This document shows positions 26,328 through 36,431 of a stretch of DNA of 64,000 bases, piece by piece. The stretch is from Sphingobacteriales bacterium (lineage in GTDB: Bacteria > Bacteroidota > Bacteroidia > Chitinophagales > UBA2359): positions 1,984,001 through 2,048,000 of the forward strand of contig CP064999.1 of NCBI GenBank assembly GCA_016700115.1, read 5' to 3'. A model generated the notes under the pieces. It was not told the DNA's origin. It did no database searches and saw nothing but the letters and a program-made list of their open reading frames with translations. How positions within the stretch are numbered: the stretch's first letter is position 1; each line of letters starts with the position of its first letter. The position numbers and the translations under genes are program-made.

Positions 26328-26753
26328 TTAGTTTTTTTTATTTTTGGTGTTGACTACCATCATCAAAAAACGGGTTTCAACAACCGTATATAGGGTATAT
26401 AAAACAAAAAAGGGTATAATGAAATAGACAGTCTGCGGATTTGCTGCAAGGATATAGACCAATACCATGAGAATGCTGAACAAAAATTTTAACCCCATAG
26501 CTCCCAAAACCAGATTGACTGCACGACCGGGTGTGCTGCTTTGGTTAGTCATCGCAATCAGATAAATAATGAAAAACGACAAAAGCGTAAAGAACCCATA
26601 GCATAACCATGCAAAACCGGGATAATCACCCAGTTTTCCGGTAACATGAAGCATTCCTGTTGCCAGCCCTACCATTACTGAAAACAACAGCAATTTGGTA
26701 TATATTGAACTTGTCGGCGTGGATTTATCTGATTGAGGGGTATTCGTTGTCAT
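26328..26753 (-). CDS. four-helix membrane protein, unknown
   Basis: 141 residues with four predicted membrane helices (KLLLFSVMVGLATGML, WLCYGFFTLLSFFIIYLIA, VNLVLGAMGLKFLFSILMV and YFIIPFFVLYTLYTVV). The layout is like small ATP-synthase-I type or DUF membrane proteins of Bacteroidota, but no ATP synthase genes are nearby. No function is assigned. Confidence 0.6.
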   Translation of the reverse strand: MTTNTPQSDKSTPTSSIYTKLLLFSVMVGLATGMLHVTGKLGDYPGFAWLCYGFFTLLSFFIIYLIAMTNQSSTPGRAVNLVLGAMGLKFLFSILMVLVYILAANPQTVYFIIPFFVLYTLYTVVETRFLMMVVNTKNKKN

Positions 26754-26895
26754 CAGGAATGCTAAAATGAAAAATGTTTATGGTAGCCTTTTGAATTCAG
26801 GTAACTGCTTTTTAGAAGAAGTTGTATTGGGCAAAGATATGTTTTTTATTGGTCAAACAGTGCAGAATTGCCGATTTGCAATCCTGTGTTAGCCT

Positions 26896-27960
26896 TTAAA
26901 TATTCTTGTCGTAGTTGGTTAATACTGACCAATTGCCCGTTACGGTCAACATGCCAGAACATCCACCCGTTGTTGGCACTTTTTCGAGTATTGCAGCACT
27001 GACCTTATGAATAGATCCCCGAATATCCTCCCAAACTAAAGTGCCATCTGCAAGGGTCATCGCTTCATTTTTCCGGTTTTCTGAAAACAAAGTTTCACCT
27101 GCAATCACTAAACCTGTTTCTATCAGGGTTCCAAAAGGTACACGAGGTTGTTTATAAGTGGATTCATAATCAAGCGCTTCATCTGAAAGAGGAATAACTG
27201 CCGACAAACGTTGGCGGGAAACCTGCACATAAAATTCATCCTGCTCAATTCCTATGAACCTGCGATTCAGTTTTTTTGCAACTGCCGCAGTGGTACCGCT
27301 TCCGCTGAAAGGGTCTAAAATAAGGCTATCCTTGTTTGAAGTTGCTAAAATAATGCGGTAGAGCAAGGCTTCTGGTTTTTGGGTGGCATGTGCCTTTTGT
27401 CCGTTTACCTTTACCCGTTCAGCACCCGAACAGATAGGGATATACCAGTCGGAACGCATCTGAAGGTCATCGTTAAAAGTTTTGAGCGATTTGTAATGAA
27501 ACGTAAATTTAGACTGCCTGTCTTTGGATGCCCAAATCAGGGTTTCATGGGCGTTGTTAAATCGTGTACCCTTAAAATTGGGCATGGGGTTGGTTTTTAT
27601 CCACACCACATCGTTGAGCAACCAAAAGTCCAAATTCTGCAAAATTGTGCCTACTCTGAAAATATTATGGTAACTGCCAATGACCCATATTGTTCCGTCA
27701 GGTTTTAGTACCCGCCGGCAAGCACTCAGCCAGTTTTCAGTAAATATGTCATAGGCCTTTAAGGACTCAAACTTATCCCATTCGTCAAAAACCCCATCCA
27801 CTTTAGTTTGATTAGGGCGGTACAGGTCGTTTTGAAGCTGCAGGTTATACGGGGGGTCTGCAAAAATCAGGTCAACTGAATTTTCGGGCAATAGATTTAG
27901 CCATTGAATACAATCGCCCTGTAAAATCTGATTGATATATTGTTGAAGAATAGCGGGCAT
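26896..27960 (-). CDS. CcrM/HinfI-like adenine-N6 DNA methyltransferase
   Basis: 354 residues. DPPY at 35-38 within LIFADPPYNLQLQN precedes the SAM motif LDPFSGSGTTAAVAKKLNR, the order of group-beta amino methyltransferases. The C-terminal 80 residues (PFGTLIETGLVIAGETL to DGTLVWEDIRGSIHKVSA) form a RAMA-like domain, as in CcrM. CcrM-type enzymes methylate adenine in GANTC; this specificity is inferred from family. There is no restriction gene beside it, so it looks like an orphan regulatory methyltransferase. Confidence 0.88.
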   Translation of the reverse strand: MPAILQQYINQILQGDCIQWLNLLPENSVDLIFADPPYNLQLQNDLYRPNQTKVDGVFDEWDKFESLKAYDIFTENWLSACRRVLKPDGTIWVIGSYHNIFRVGTILQNLDFWLLNDVVWIKTNPMPNFKGTRFNNAHETLIWASKDRQSKFTFHYKSLKTFNDDLQMRSDWYIPICSGAERVKVNGQKAHATQKPEALLYRIILATSNKDSLILDPFSGSGTTAAVAKKLNRRFIGIEQDEFYVQVSRQRLSAVIPLSDEALDYESTYKQPRVPFGTLIETGLVIAGETLFSENRKNEAMTLADGTLVWEDIRGSIHKVSAAILEKVPTTGGCSGMLTVTGNWSVLTNYDKNI

Positions 27961-28149
27961 AGTTCAGGTAACAAAAAAATTTCCGGTTATATAGGGGAGA
28001 TTTAAAATTTCCTGAAAGATAGGGAAAAAAACGGCAAACGGTTAAAGCATAAGCCGCTTGAACCAACAACTCCATCCCAAGAAACCCGGACGGTCGCTTC
28101 ATATACTGGAATAATGAAGGCAGTTGTCTGCTTTACCCAATCCATTTTG

Positions 28150-28157
28150 TACCTTTG
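28150..28157 (+). promoter_or_regulatory. possible -7 element TACCTTTG before valS
   Basis: Matches TAnnTTTG, 49 bases before the start. A TTG at 28124-28126 gives a 23-base spacer, a little long for a -33 box. Confidence 0.45.
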
Positions 28158-28205
28158 CGAAATTTTTAAAACTATTTTCAAAAGTTAATCAGCGACTTTT
28201 TTAAT

Positions 28206-30878
28206 ATGCAGGAACTCAGCAAAACCTATCTTCCCGAAAATGTAGAGCAAAAATGGGTTGATAAATGGAATGAACAGGGGTATTTTATTTCAAAGCCTGA
28301 CGACAGACCACCTTTTACCATCGTCATCCCTCCGCCCAATGTAACCGGTGTTTTGCACATGGGACACATGCTCAACAATACGATTCAGGACATCCTTATC
28401 CGGCGTGCCCGAATGAGGGGATTTAATGCCCTTTGGGTTCCGGGTACCGACCATGCCAGTATTGCTACCGAAGCGAAAGTGGTGCAGATGCTCCGGACAC
28501 AAGGCATCAAAAAGTCAGACCTATCAAGGGAAGAGTTTCTTGGATATGCCTGGGATTGGACCAAAAAATACGGCGGTATTATTTTGAAACAACTTGAAAA
28601 ATTAGGGGCTTCCTGCGATTGGACCAGAACCCGTTTTACCATGGACCCTAACTATTACCGCGCTGTAATTAAAGTGTTCGTTGACTTGTATAACAAAGGG
28701 TTTATCTATCGCGGACTTCGCATGATCAACTGGGACTGTGAAGCCCTGACCGCCCTGTCGAACGAAGAGGTTCAATATGCCGAAAACGGTGAAAAATCTT
28801 TTTTGTATTCTTTCCGGTATGAGGTAAAAGACAGCCCCGGTGAATATATCATCATTTCTACCCAACGCCCCGAAACTATTATGGGCGATACGGCAATTGC
28901 GGTTAACCCCAAAGATGAACGGTTTACCCACCTGATTGGAAAAACCGCCTTAGTACCGCTTATTAACCGTCCTATCCCAATCATTGCGGATGATTATGTA
29001 GATATAGAATTTGGAACCGGATGCCTGAAAGTTACCCCTGCGCACGACCCCAACGATTATGAGATAGGATTGCGCCATCAACTTCAGGTCATTGATACCA
29101 TCAACCTGAATGGCACCCTCAATGAACTTTGCGAACTGCCTCACTATGTGGGATTAGACCGTTTTGAAGTGCGCAAACGCATCATCATAGAGTTAGAAGA
29201 AAAAGGGCATCTCGTTGGCAGGGAAGATTACGTTGCCCGAATTGGGCGTTCTGAGCGTACCGGAAGTGTTGTTGAGCCTAAACTTTCGCTTCAATGGTTT
29301 ATCAAAATGAAAGATATTTCGCAAAGAGCTTTGGCCGCTGTGGAAAATGATGAAGTGCAACTGATACCTTCCAAATACAAAAACACGTATCGTCATTGGA
29401 TGGAAAATGTCCGGGATTGGTGTATCAGCAGGCAGCTTTGGTGGGGGCATCGCATTCCCGCCTATTATTTTGGCGAGGGGGAAAATGATTTTGTAGTGGC
29501 AGAATCGGATGAAGAAGCCCTTGCGCTTGCAAAAATCAAAAGCGGCAATCAGAACTTAACCCCGGAAAACCTGCGTCAGGACGAGGATGTTCTCGACACC
29601 TGGGCATCGAGTTGGCTATGGCCGATTGCCGTTTTTGACGGATTTGAAGAATATGACCTGAAATCCGGACAGTTTACCGCTCCCAATGCCGACTTAAACT
29701 ACTATTACCCCACCGATGTGTTGGTAACTGCTCCCGAAATCTTGTTTTTCTGGGTGGCGCGCATGATTATATCGGGCTATGAATATACAGGGAAAAGACC
29801 TTTTAAAGATGTTTATCTAACCGGAATAGTCCGCGATAAACAAGGCCGAAAAATGTCGAAATCGCTGGGCAATTCCCCCGAACCACTCGAACTGATAGCA
29901 AAATACAGTGCTGATGGAGTGCGGGTGGGGATGTTGTTTTCTTCACCTGCCGGAAACGATTTGCCTTTTGATGAGAAACTATGCGAACAGGGCAGGAATT
30001 TTACCAATAAAATATGGAATGCGCTGAGGCTCGTCAGCAGTTGGCAAATTGCCGAAGGGCAGAACCCCAATCTACAGCCTGCAATTGATTGGTTTCAAAG
30101 CAAACTGAATCAAACCATTAAGGACCTCGACACATTGTTTGAGCAATACCGGTTGTCGGAAGCCCTAAAAACGCTTTATAGTTTTGTTTGGGATGATTTC
30201 TGCTCGGTATATTTAGAATTAGTAAAACCGGATTTTGAACAACCTATTGACCGGCATACCTTTCAATCTACCATCGGATTTTTTGAGCAGCTTGTCAAAC
30301 TGCTCCACCCCTTTATGCCTTTTATTACCGAAGAAATTTATCAGCACCTTGCTCCACGAAGTGAAAAAGACAGTATCTGCATCAGCAATTACCCTGTTTC
30401 AGGCAACATCATTCAAACCGATATATTGAAAGGGGAAAAATTAAAAGAGCTGCTCAATAAAATCGGCAATATCAGAAACCATCTTCAACTCAAACAGCGC
30501 GAACCCGTAGCACTACATGCCAAGGTGGCTGATACAGTCTTTTACGCCTCTTTTGTAGCATTGATTGAGAAAAAAGCCTGCTTGTCTTCGTTCAGCTTTA
30601 CCGATTCTGACGTACCTAATTCAGTGTCGTTTCTAATTGACACCGATACTTTTTATGTCGAAGCACTACATCAGATTGACACATCTGCCGAGCGCGAACG
30701 ACTTCAAAAGGAAATTGCTTATTTTGAAGGTTTTGTAAGGTCGGTAATGGGTAAACTCGGCAATGAAAAATTTGTAGGTTCTGCTCCCGAAGCTGTGGTT
30801 AACAAAGAAAAACAAAAATTGGCCGATGCCGAACAAAAACTAAACACACTTCAGGAAGCACTTATCAAACTGGGATAA
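28206..30878 (+). CDS. valS: valyl-tRNA synthetase
   Basis: 890 residues. The HIGH motif is HMGH (51-54) in PPPNVTGVLHMGHMLNN; the KMSKS motif is at 549-553 in QGRKMSKSLGN. Between them lie the editing domain (ISTQRPETIMGDTA) and the WASSWLWP segment. The C-terminus has the anticodon-binding helical domain and a coiled coil (SAERERLQKEIAYFEGFV) that contacts the tRNA. The enzyme charges tRNA-Val and edits threonyl products. Complete and typical for class Ia. Confidence 0.97.
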   Translation: MQELSKTYLPENVEQKWVDKWNEQGYFISKPDDRPPFTIVIPPPNVTGVLHMGHMLNNTIQDILIRRARMRGFNALWVPGTDHASIATEAKVVQMLRTQGIKKSDLSREEFLGYAWDWTKKYGGIILKQLEKLGASCDWTRTRFTMDPNYYRAVIKVFVDLYNKGFIYRGLRMINWDCEALTALSNEEVQYAENGEKSFLYSFRYEVKDSPGEYIIISTQRPETIMGDTAIAVNPKDERFTHLIGKTALVPLINRPIPIIADDYVDIEFGTGCLKVTPAHDPNDYEIGLRHQLQVIDTINLNGTLNELCELPHYVGLDRFEVRKRIIIELEEKGHLVGREDYVARIGRSERTGSVVEPKLSLQWFIKMKDISQRALAAVENDEVQLIPSKYKNTYRHWMENVRDWCISRQLWWGHRIPAYYFGEGENDFVVAESDEEALALAKIKSGNQNLTPENLRQDEDVLDTWASSWLWPIAVFDGFEEYDLKSGQFTAPNADLNYYYPTDVLVTAPEILFFWVARMIISGYEYTGKRPFKDVYLTGIVRDKQGRKMSKSLGNSPEPLELIAKYSADGVRVGMLFSSPAGNDLPFDEKLCEQGRNFTNKIWNALRLVSSWQIAEGQNPNLQPAIDWFQSKLNQTIKDLDTLFEQYRLSEALKTLYSFVWDDFCSVYLELVKPDFEQPIDRHTFQSTIGFFEQLVKLLHPFMPFITEEIYQHLAPRSEKDSICISNYPVSGNIIQTDILKGEKLKELLNKIGNIRNHLQLKQREPVALHAKVADTVFYASFVALIEKKACLSSFSFTDSDVPNSVSFLIDTDTFYVEALHQIDTSAERERLQKEIAYFEGFVRSVMGKLGNEKFVGSAPEAVVNKEKQKLADAEQKLNTLQEALIKLG

Positions 30879-31013
30879 GCTTTGAAATCATTTTGTCTTG
30901 TCGCATCTGACTTTTTTCAGCAAAACCAATTGTTTTCCTGCTTTTCTATCGCAGCACCGGCACCTTGTCCCAGACCAACAAGGTACTGCCGCTATTGTCG
31001 GTGTTCCTTTGTC

Positions 31014-31046
31014 AAACCACATAGTTTTGCCAAAACTATGAGGTTT
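31014..31046. repeat. AAACCTCATAGTTTT palindrome, copy 1
   Basis: Fifteen-base arms around a GCC spacer, one mismatch. Identical in plan to 36721-36753 (perfect) and similar to 42605-42637. It lies between valS and the secreted-protein block and may act as a terminator or REP-like element. Confidence 0.7.
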
Positions 31047-31070
31047 TAAAGAAAGCTACATACAGGGTTT

Positions 31071-31140
31071 TTCACTTTTCACTTTTAGTTTTTAGTTTTT
31101 CACTTTTAGTTTTTCACTTTTAGTTTTTCACTTTTCACTT
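31071..31140. repeat. stuttering CACTTTTAGTTTTT repeat at a gene 3' end
   Basis: Four to five copies of the word CACTTTTAGTTTTT with spacing changes. The stop codon of the gene ending at 31135 lies inside it. It is the inverse form of the repeat at 25132-25187. Confidence 0.7.
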
Positions 31141-33036
31141 CCCAACCACCGCCACCTTACCCCGTGCCAAAACGCTGCCTGAATGCTCAACGGAATACAA
31201 ATACATCCCCTCCGGCAAATGCGCCACCGAAACGGTTTTATGAGTTTCCCCCGCACCGAGCGTTGTTTGCAGCACGGTTTGACCGGTGAGGGAGAGGAGT
31301 TTTACCCCTAAATCCCCCTCTACCCCCCAGCCCCCTGAAGGAGGAGTTAAGCCGTTGTTAATTGCAAAGGTCAGCGTGTTTCGGGCGGGGTTGGGATAGA
31401 CTGATACGGCTGTTTCCCCTCTCGAGAGGGGCAGGGGCGGGTTTCCTACCGTTTGTGTTACTACAGTTTGCTGAATCGTACTCGTATCGGAACAAACGAC
31501 GGCGGTAAGGGTTACCGCATAACTGCCGATTGCATCGTATTGGTGCGTCAGCGTTGCGGGACAAGGTGCAAACCCCCGTCCGCAAACAAAAGGCGGAGTA
31601 CCATCGCCAAAATCCCAGATAAAATGCCCCCCGTCTATGCTGTCGGGATAGACGTACTGGCTTTGATTGATGAACTGTATCGCGTGATTATCTAAGGGAT
31701 AGTAGGTAAAGACCGCCTCCGGCTCGGTGAGCAGACCCATACAGTTGGTTTTGACGATATACAAACGGGCTATCATGCCCCAGGGCGGGAGGTAGGTTTC
31801 GCTGCGGCCGCAGGCAATAAAGCCGCCATCGGGGGTGGCTATCATATCGTAAAAATAATCGTTAAAATTGTTAGCATCGTAAGTGCGCCGCCAAAGTATT
31901 TCTCCATTTTTACTAACTTTCACCAATTCGCCATCTAAATCGCCTACCATAGGATACCGATGCCCGGCTGCCACATAATCACCATCGGTGGTTTCGACCA
32001 GACAGGCTTCGGGTAAAAACGATATAATTTCATCGCTTTCATCGCTCTCCATTAGCCGGATTGTATTCCATAGCACATTGCCGGCACCATCCAATTTTAA
32101 AAATACGCCTTTGTAGCCCGAAATAAACGGAGAACAGCACCCTTCAAACGGGTCGGGATCGCCATAGGCGGCAGTTACAACTGCCCCGCCGTCAGATGTC
32201 GGTAAAACAGACATGCCCCATTCTTTAATTAAATATTCATCGGGCGCCGTTGTAAAATCAATATTGGAAGTCCATATTTCGTTTCCCTCTAAATCGGTTT
32301 TCATGACCAAAATATCACCTACCGAGGCACCGGCTGTGTTGGCGCCTGCCAAAAAATATCCGCTGCCGTCAAGGGCGGGTTTTACGTCATAAAACCAGGC
32401 ATACCAAGGCGGTCCGTATTCGGTGTACAAACGCTCCCACTCCCGATTGCCTGAAGAATCCAATTTTACCATATATGGATGCCACGGCACCCCGCTTATC
32501 CCAATAGACGGGGTCGGGGTACTGTACCCTGCCAATATATATCCCCCGTCGGAAGCAGAACATGCGGCATAAACTTGCGTTACATATCCTGCCAATCCGT
32601 TACTTGCAATACCTTCTTTGAATACGTCACTATTAAAGTCGGCGAGTATGTAATTGGCCTGCCAACTTGTATTGGCAGTATCCGAAATTGCCCCTGCAAC
32701 AAGTATTCTTTCGGAGGGATGGTTGATTGCCATGCCCATCGTATAAGTGGCCGTGTCGGGTTTTATAAACTCCTTAAAATTGATGAAATTTCCCGACTTG
32801 TTAATCAGAGCTAAAAATATCCTGAAATTAAGATTATCGGGACTCAAGGTTGAACCGCTTATGACATACGTACTGTCGTTTGTCATGCTGATGCTGTAGC
32901 CGTTACAGTTTAAATTATTCTCCCAAATTGGGGTTTTTGCAAAGTATTTGGGGGTTTGCGCAAAAATTGGATGGAAGTTGAACAAACAATACAAAAGCAG
33001 CCAAGCAGGAAATATGGAGATCGAAACAGATTTCAT
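31135..33036 (-). CDS. secreted protein with PKD domain and T9SS sorting domain
   Basis: The ATG at 33036 (MKSVSISIFPAWLLLYC) starts the signal peptide; an in-frame TTG upstream at 33060 is less likely. About 633 residues. The body has repeated blade-like units with GGY/GGF turns (ASDGGYILAGY, PTSDGGAVVTAAYG, TPDGGFIACGRS), suggesting a beta-propeller. A PKD-like domain near 470-540 has WDFGDGTPP. The C-terminus is a T9SS type A domain (YPNPARNTLTFAINN, GETHKTVSVAHLPEGMYLY, LARGKVAVVGK). Exported through T9SS to the surface. Confidence 0.85.
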   Translation of the reverse strand: MKSVSISIFPAWLLLYCLFNFHPIFAQTPKYFAKTPIWENNLNCNGYSISMTNDSTYVISGSTLSPDNLNFRIFLALINKSGNFINFKEFIKPDTATYTMGMAINHPSERILVAGAISDTANTSWQANYILADFNSDVFKEGIASNGLAGYVTQVYAACSASDGGYILAGYSTPTPSIGISGVPWHPYMVKLDSSGNREWERLYTEYGPPWYAWFYDVKPALDGSGYFLAGANTAGASVGDILVMKTDLEGNEIWTSNIDFTTAPDEYLIKEWGMSVLPTSDGGAVVTAAYGDPDPFEGCCSPFISGYKGVFLKLDGAGNVLWNTIRLMESDESDEIISFLPEACLVETTDGDYVAAGHRYPMVGDLDGELVKVSKNGEILWRRTYDANNFNDYFYDMIATPDGGFIACGRSETYLPPWGMIARLYIVKTNCMGLLTEPEAVFTYYPLDNHAIQFINQSQYVYPDSIDGGHFIWDFGDGTPPFVCGRGFAPCPATLTHQYDAIGSYAVTLTAVVCSDTSTIQQTVVTQTVGNPPLPLSRGETAVSVYPNPARNTLTFAINNGLTPPSGGWGVEGDLGVKLLSLTGQTVLQTTLGAGETHKTVSVAHLPEGMYLYSVEHSGSVLARGKVAVVGK

Positions 33037-33065
33037 GTTATAGTTTTTTACCGTTAGCAAAAATA

Positions 33066-33107
33066 CCCTTACCTGCCAAACTTAAATTTGAGCACGACAG
33101 GTAAGGG
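33066..33107 (-). terminator. hairpin between two secreted-protein genes
   Basis: A perfect 10-bp stem (33066-33075 with 33098-33107). On the minus strand it follows the gene ending at 33123 and is followed by TATTTTT. It lies in an 86-base gap and probably separates two transcripts. Confidence 0.6.
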
Positions 33108-33122
33108 CAAGTGGTAGTTTCA

Positions 33123-36100
33123 CTATTTTATAATAACGAGCTTGTCTTTTGCCAAATACTTTTGCTCTGTATCGCTCCATATTTCGTAGTAATAAAGCCC
33201 TTCTTCGAAATCATCTATACGCAGAGTTAACTCGCCTGTCCCCGATAAAACGCCATGCCATACTGCTTTTCCCACAGCATTGTACAGGTAGATGCCGGCA
33301 GTAGGGTTGGTATGATTAGGGTCGGCAATATGGTAGCTCAATTGTACGACATTTTGTGCCGGATTGGGATAGAATTTCGAAACCGTAGTGCCGGTCTGGG
33401 TTTTAAAGCTCGTCTGCCAATTGTCCCAATTGATAAAATCTAATTCCGGCAGGTTGACGACAAATTCATGTCCGCGCGTTACATACAGGAACGTTTGCGC
33501 TTTGTAGGCGGTAGCGGTACGGCTATGGGCAACGATAAGCAATTGGGCTTCTTCTTCGGAAGTTATGTCAAAGATTGTTCGGTTAGTTTCATGAAGCGAT
33601 AGCAGTAAGCGATAGAAGTATTCGTAATGCTCGTCTTCTTCCCGTTCTATGGTCAAGGCATTTAGAAGGGATAGAAGGGCGGCACTGTTTGCATCTTGTT
33701 CATGTTTCTGAATGCGGTAGCGCAAAGCAACGCGGTTGTTTAATTCGGACAGAAAATCAATAAGTGCTGCCGTATCGGCTTGGTCTGCATAATGCTGTAT
33801 CCATAAGGCAGTTTGCATTTCCTGTTCTTTTTGGTCGGTGAGATGCTTAACATTCTCCGGGTCAGCAATGCGCGGCGAACTTTGGGTACAAATCGCAACT
33901 GGATCCCAACCAGGAGGGGTGCCACCACCACAAGGATTTAACACTCCCGGAGAGGCGGTGAAACCGGCAGGCAGAAAAGCCGGATATTCGCTATACTGAA
34001 AAAGATTGGTATTGGCTGGAAACAAATATATATCGTTAAACAGCACCCCGCCGGCAGGCGGAATAAAAGTGTTGAGCGGAGTAACGAAAAGTGGACAATT
34101 ACCTTGGTTACCCAAAATACCGGTTTGCGTGGTAGTCAACCAAGGGGCGACTGAAATGGCAGCAAGTTGGTAGTTGCCCAATGTGTTGCATAGGATTTGT
34201 ACCGTTGTATTATCTCCAATATTTGGTATGGCAACTTGAGTATTTAGAATGGTATTACCATGTATCACCCCTGTTAATACATCGGTATCTATATTTACAA
34301 TGCCGCGCGAAACGTTGGACAATTGATTGTTTCGGGCTATACTGTAAGCTGACCCCATCATCAGTATGCCTACACTTGACAGCCCGTTACCATTGCTAAT
34401 GGTATTGCTAAATACTCTGGCATTGCTGCCCTGTGTTTGTACGGCAGTGTTGCAACCAATAAATTGGTTGTTGATGATATGGACATTAGGAAAAGCGGTA
34501 GAAGTAAAGTTGCGCGAAGAAATACCCACTTGGCAATTGGTAAAAATATTGGTTTCGGTAGCTGCCGTACTATTATTGGGGATTTGTAAATCGTCAACTG
34601 CATTGGTGCGGACACCGTATTTGAGATTATTAAAAGTGCACCATTGCATGATAAGCCTTTTTGAAAACATGCTGAATATACCTGCCTCACCTTGAGTTAT
34701 CCAGCCCTGGAAGGGGAAAAGCAAACCAGCAGAGGTGGTATTAAAATTACATCCCCTTATGATATCGTTATGGCTGGGTTTCCATGCCGTATTGATGCCC
34801 ATAAAGCAGTTTTCAAATGCAACATTATTTAACACCAAAAACCCATCGGCTGAGTTGATAACACTCATCTGCCAAAGGTCGGGAAATAAAAGATTGGTTA
34901 AGTTATTGATTGGGTTAAAATCCGGTATGCTGATTAGTTGGGATGCAATATTGTTGAGGTCTATAATGGGTAAATTTTGGGTACTGATGCCAATTAAAGC
35001 ATCTCTGATGACTGATTGAGATGAAGGGTTAGTATCAACCCTGCCGCCTGTTGTGGATGTGTTATTGCCATAAGTTCTTATGCCTTGCCACATATTGTTG
35101 CAGTTGGCATCTCCGCTTAATGTAGCACCGATTAGTATTAACCGCCCATGCGGTTCAACTAAAATACGCCCTAGTGACCCGAACTCAAATACAAGATTAT
35201 CAATAGTTAGCACACTTAAATCCGATACCCTTATTGTACCTGCAATTCTTATAGGGTCAGCCGCATTGCCTATAAAATCGGTAAATGGGTGAGTGCCCGG
35301 ACTCCAAGTTGTTGCCCCTGCAGGCAGGACGATATCAATACTATTGTTGATGCCGGCATAATAGGGATCAACGGTTATGATGGCTTCTCGGTTTACAGTA
35401 TTTATAGGTCCGTCAACCGTAGTAACAGGTATTGAGGTTCCGTCCGGAGCAGTAAAGGAATTTGGAAAGTAACGTCTTAATCTATACAGAGTAGTAACAT
35501 TGGGGGTTACGGTAATTGAAGTTTGGTTGTCAAAACCAAACAATCCGGTCCATGTAGAACCCCCGTCAGTGGATTGCGACCATCGGTAGCGCATATTCAG
35601 TAAATCCGTATTTACGCAAAGGGTTGGGTCTCCAATTTCCACAGATGTTTGGTTGCAGGTCATGACAATTGTTTGATCGTTAATAAAAATGTCCTGTATC
35701 ATTTCGAAGTGGTCTATTTCTGTATAGTAACCACCCGAAGGTGAATTATCTCTTCTTTGATAACAGTACAGTGAATTGTGACTAGAAGAACTGCCTGTTC
35801 TTACTGCTGCGACTACTTGCCGCCAAGAAAATGGAGCGTTTGTACCTCCAAAATTGTTGTCATTAAGAAGGACAGTACTATTAGCATAAGGCAAACCGCT
35901 TACAGATTGGCTTAGACTTACACAAGGGAAAGTTCCCCAATCTTTAGTCGCAATAAAAAAATTTGTTGGCTCCAATGTATATGTTGCCACTAACGGAGCG
36001 TCTTGTCCAAAAGTAACATTTACGTTACTTACAGTTCTTCTTACATAACTAAATAAATAGTCTGTATTTGGAGTTATACTTGCCTCTACATAAGGTACTT

Positions 36101-36431
36101 CCGACCGATGTGTTGCATTATTCGCCCCGAAAATTCCAATAGACCCCCTCAAATCTATACCCGGGTCTAATGGCGTGTTGTCATAAAACTCACAAGTTCC
36201 TGCCACTTGCCCCCAACCGTAAATAGGTTGGTTACAAACATAAAATATACCCGATATTGCCTCCGGTGTCGGTACAGGAACTGAAGTTGGGCAACTTTGC
36301 CTTAGAATGGTTTTGTTGCAAATAACATTGCAACCGGGAAAGGATAAACATGGGGCTGCTGTTTCGCAGGGTGGCATGACAGTTTCCTCTGTAAACTCTT
36401 GGGCATAAAGGCTATTCACCCCCCCCCCCAT
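33123..36431 (-). CDS. beta-helix T9SS protein, signal peptide out of frame
   Basis: 1102 residues if translation begins at the ATG at 36431, giving MGGGVNSLYAQ with no complete signal peptide. A typical signal peptide (MKTNQNPLFRFVAIACISLIFN) is encoded from the ATG at 36495, but it is in another frame because of 11 G at 36419-36429. Removing one G would join the two, exactly as in the paralogue at 38534-42328. The body has right-handed parallel beta-helix repeats (residues about 400-760, with NNQFIGCNTAVQ and RGCNFNTTSAG), and the C-terminus is a T9SS sorting domain (FYPNPAQNVVQL, EEGLYYYEIW). Probably a surface protein that is switched off in this sequence. Confidence 0.75.
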   Translation of the reverse strand: MGGGVNSLYAQEFTEETVMPPCETAAPCLSFPGCNVICNKTILRQSCPTSVPVPTPEAISGIFYVCNQPIYGWGQVAGTCEFYDNTPLDPGIDLRGSIGIFGANNATHRSEVPYVEASITPNTDYLFSYVRRTVSNVNVTFGQDAPLVATYTLEPTNFFIATKDWGTFPCVSLSQSVSGLPYANSTVLLNDNNFGGTNAPFSWRQVVAAVRTGSSSSHNSLYCYQRRDNSPSGGYYTEIDHFEMIQDIFINDQTIVMTCNQTSVEIGDPTLCVNTDLLNMRYRWSQSTDGGSTWTGLFGFDNQTSITVTPNVTTLYRLRRYFPNSFTAPDGTSIPVTTVDGPINTVNREAIITVDPYYAGINNSIDIVLPAGATTWSPGTHPFTDFIGNAADPIRIAGTIRVSDLSVLTIDNLVFEFGSLGRILVEPHGRLILIGATLSGDANCNNMWQGIRTYGNNTSTTGGRVDTNPSSQSVIRDALIGISTQNLPIIDLNNIASQLISIPDFNPINNLTNLLFPDLWQMSVINSADGFLVLNNVAFENCFMGINTAWKPSHNDIIRGCNFNTTSAGLLFPFQGWITQGEAGIFSMFSKRLIMQWCTFNNLKYGVRTNAVDDLQIPNNSTAATETNIFTNCQVGISSRNFTSTAFPNVHIINNQFIGCNTAVQTQGSNARVFSNTISNGNGLSSVGILMMGSAYSIARNNQLSNVSRGIVNIDTDVLTGVIHGNTILNTQVAIPNIGDNTTVQILCNTLGNYQLAAISVAPWLTTTQTGILGNQGNCPLFVTPLNTFIPPAGGVLFNDIYLFPANTNLFQYSEYPAFLPAGFTASPGVLNPCGGGTPPGWDPVAICTQSSPRIADPENVKHLTDQKEQEMQTALWIQHYADQADTAALIDFLSELNNRVALRYRIQKHEQDANSAALLSLLNALTIEREEDEHYEYFYRLLLSLHETNRTIFDITSEEEAQLLIVAHSRTATAYKAQTFLYVTRGHEFVVNLPELDFINWDNWQTSFKTQTGTTVSKFYPNPAQNVVQLSYHIADPNHTNPTAGIYLYNAVGKAVWHGVLSGTGELTLRIDDFEEGLYYYEIWSDTEQKYLAKDKLVIIK
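36419..36429 (-). repeat. poly-G tract of 11, frameshifting the signal peptide
   Basis: Eleven C on the plus strand (G on the coding strand) at the junction of signal peptide and mature protein. Eleven keeps the upstream ATG at 36495 out of frame with the rest; ten would be in frame. The paralogue at 42253-42262 has ten. Confidence 0.85.

Noticed and set aside
34366..34695. Two opposite-strand 106-109 codon frames inside the beta-helix gene
   Set aside because: Shadows of the long minus-strand gene, whose composition and repeats are clearly coding.
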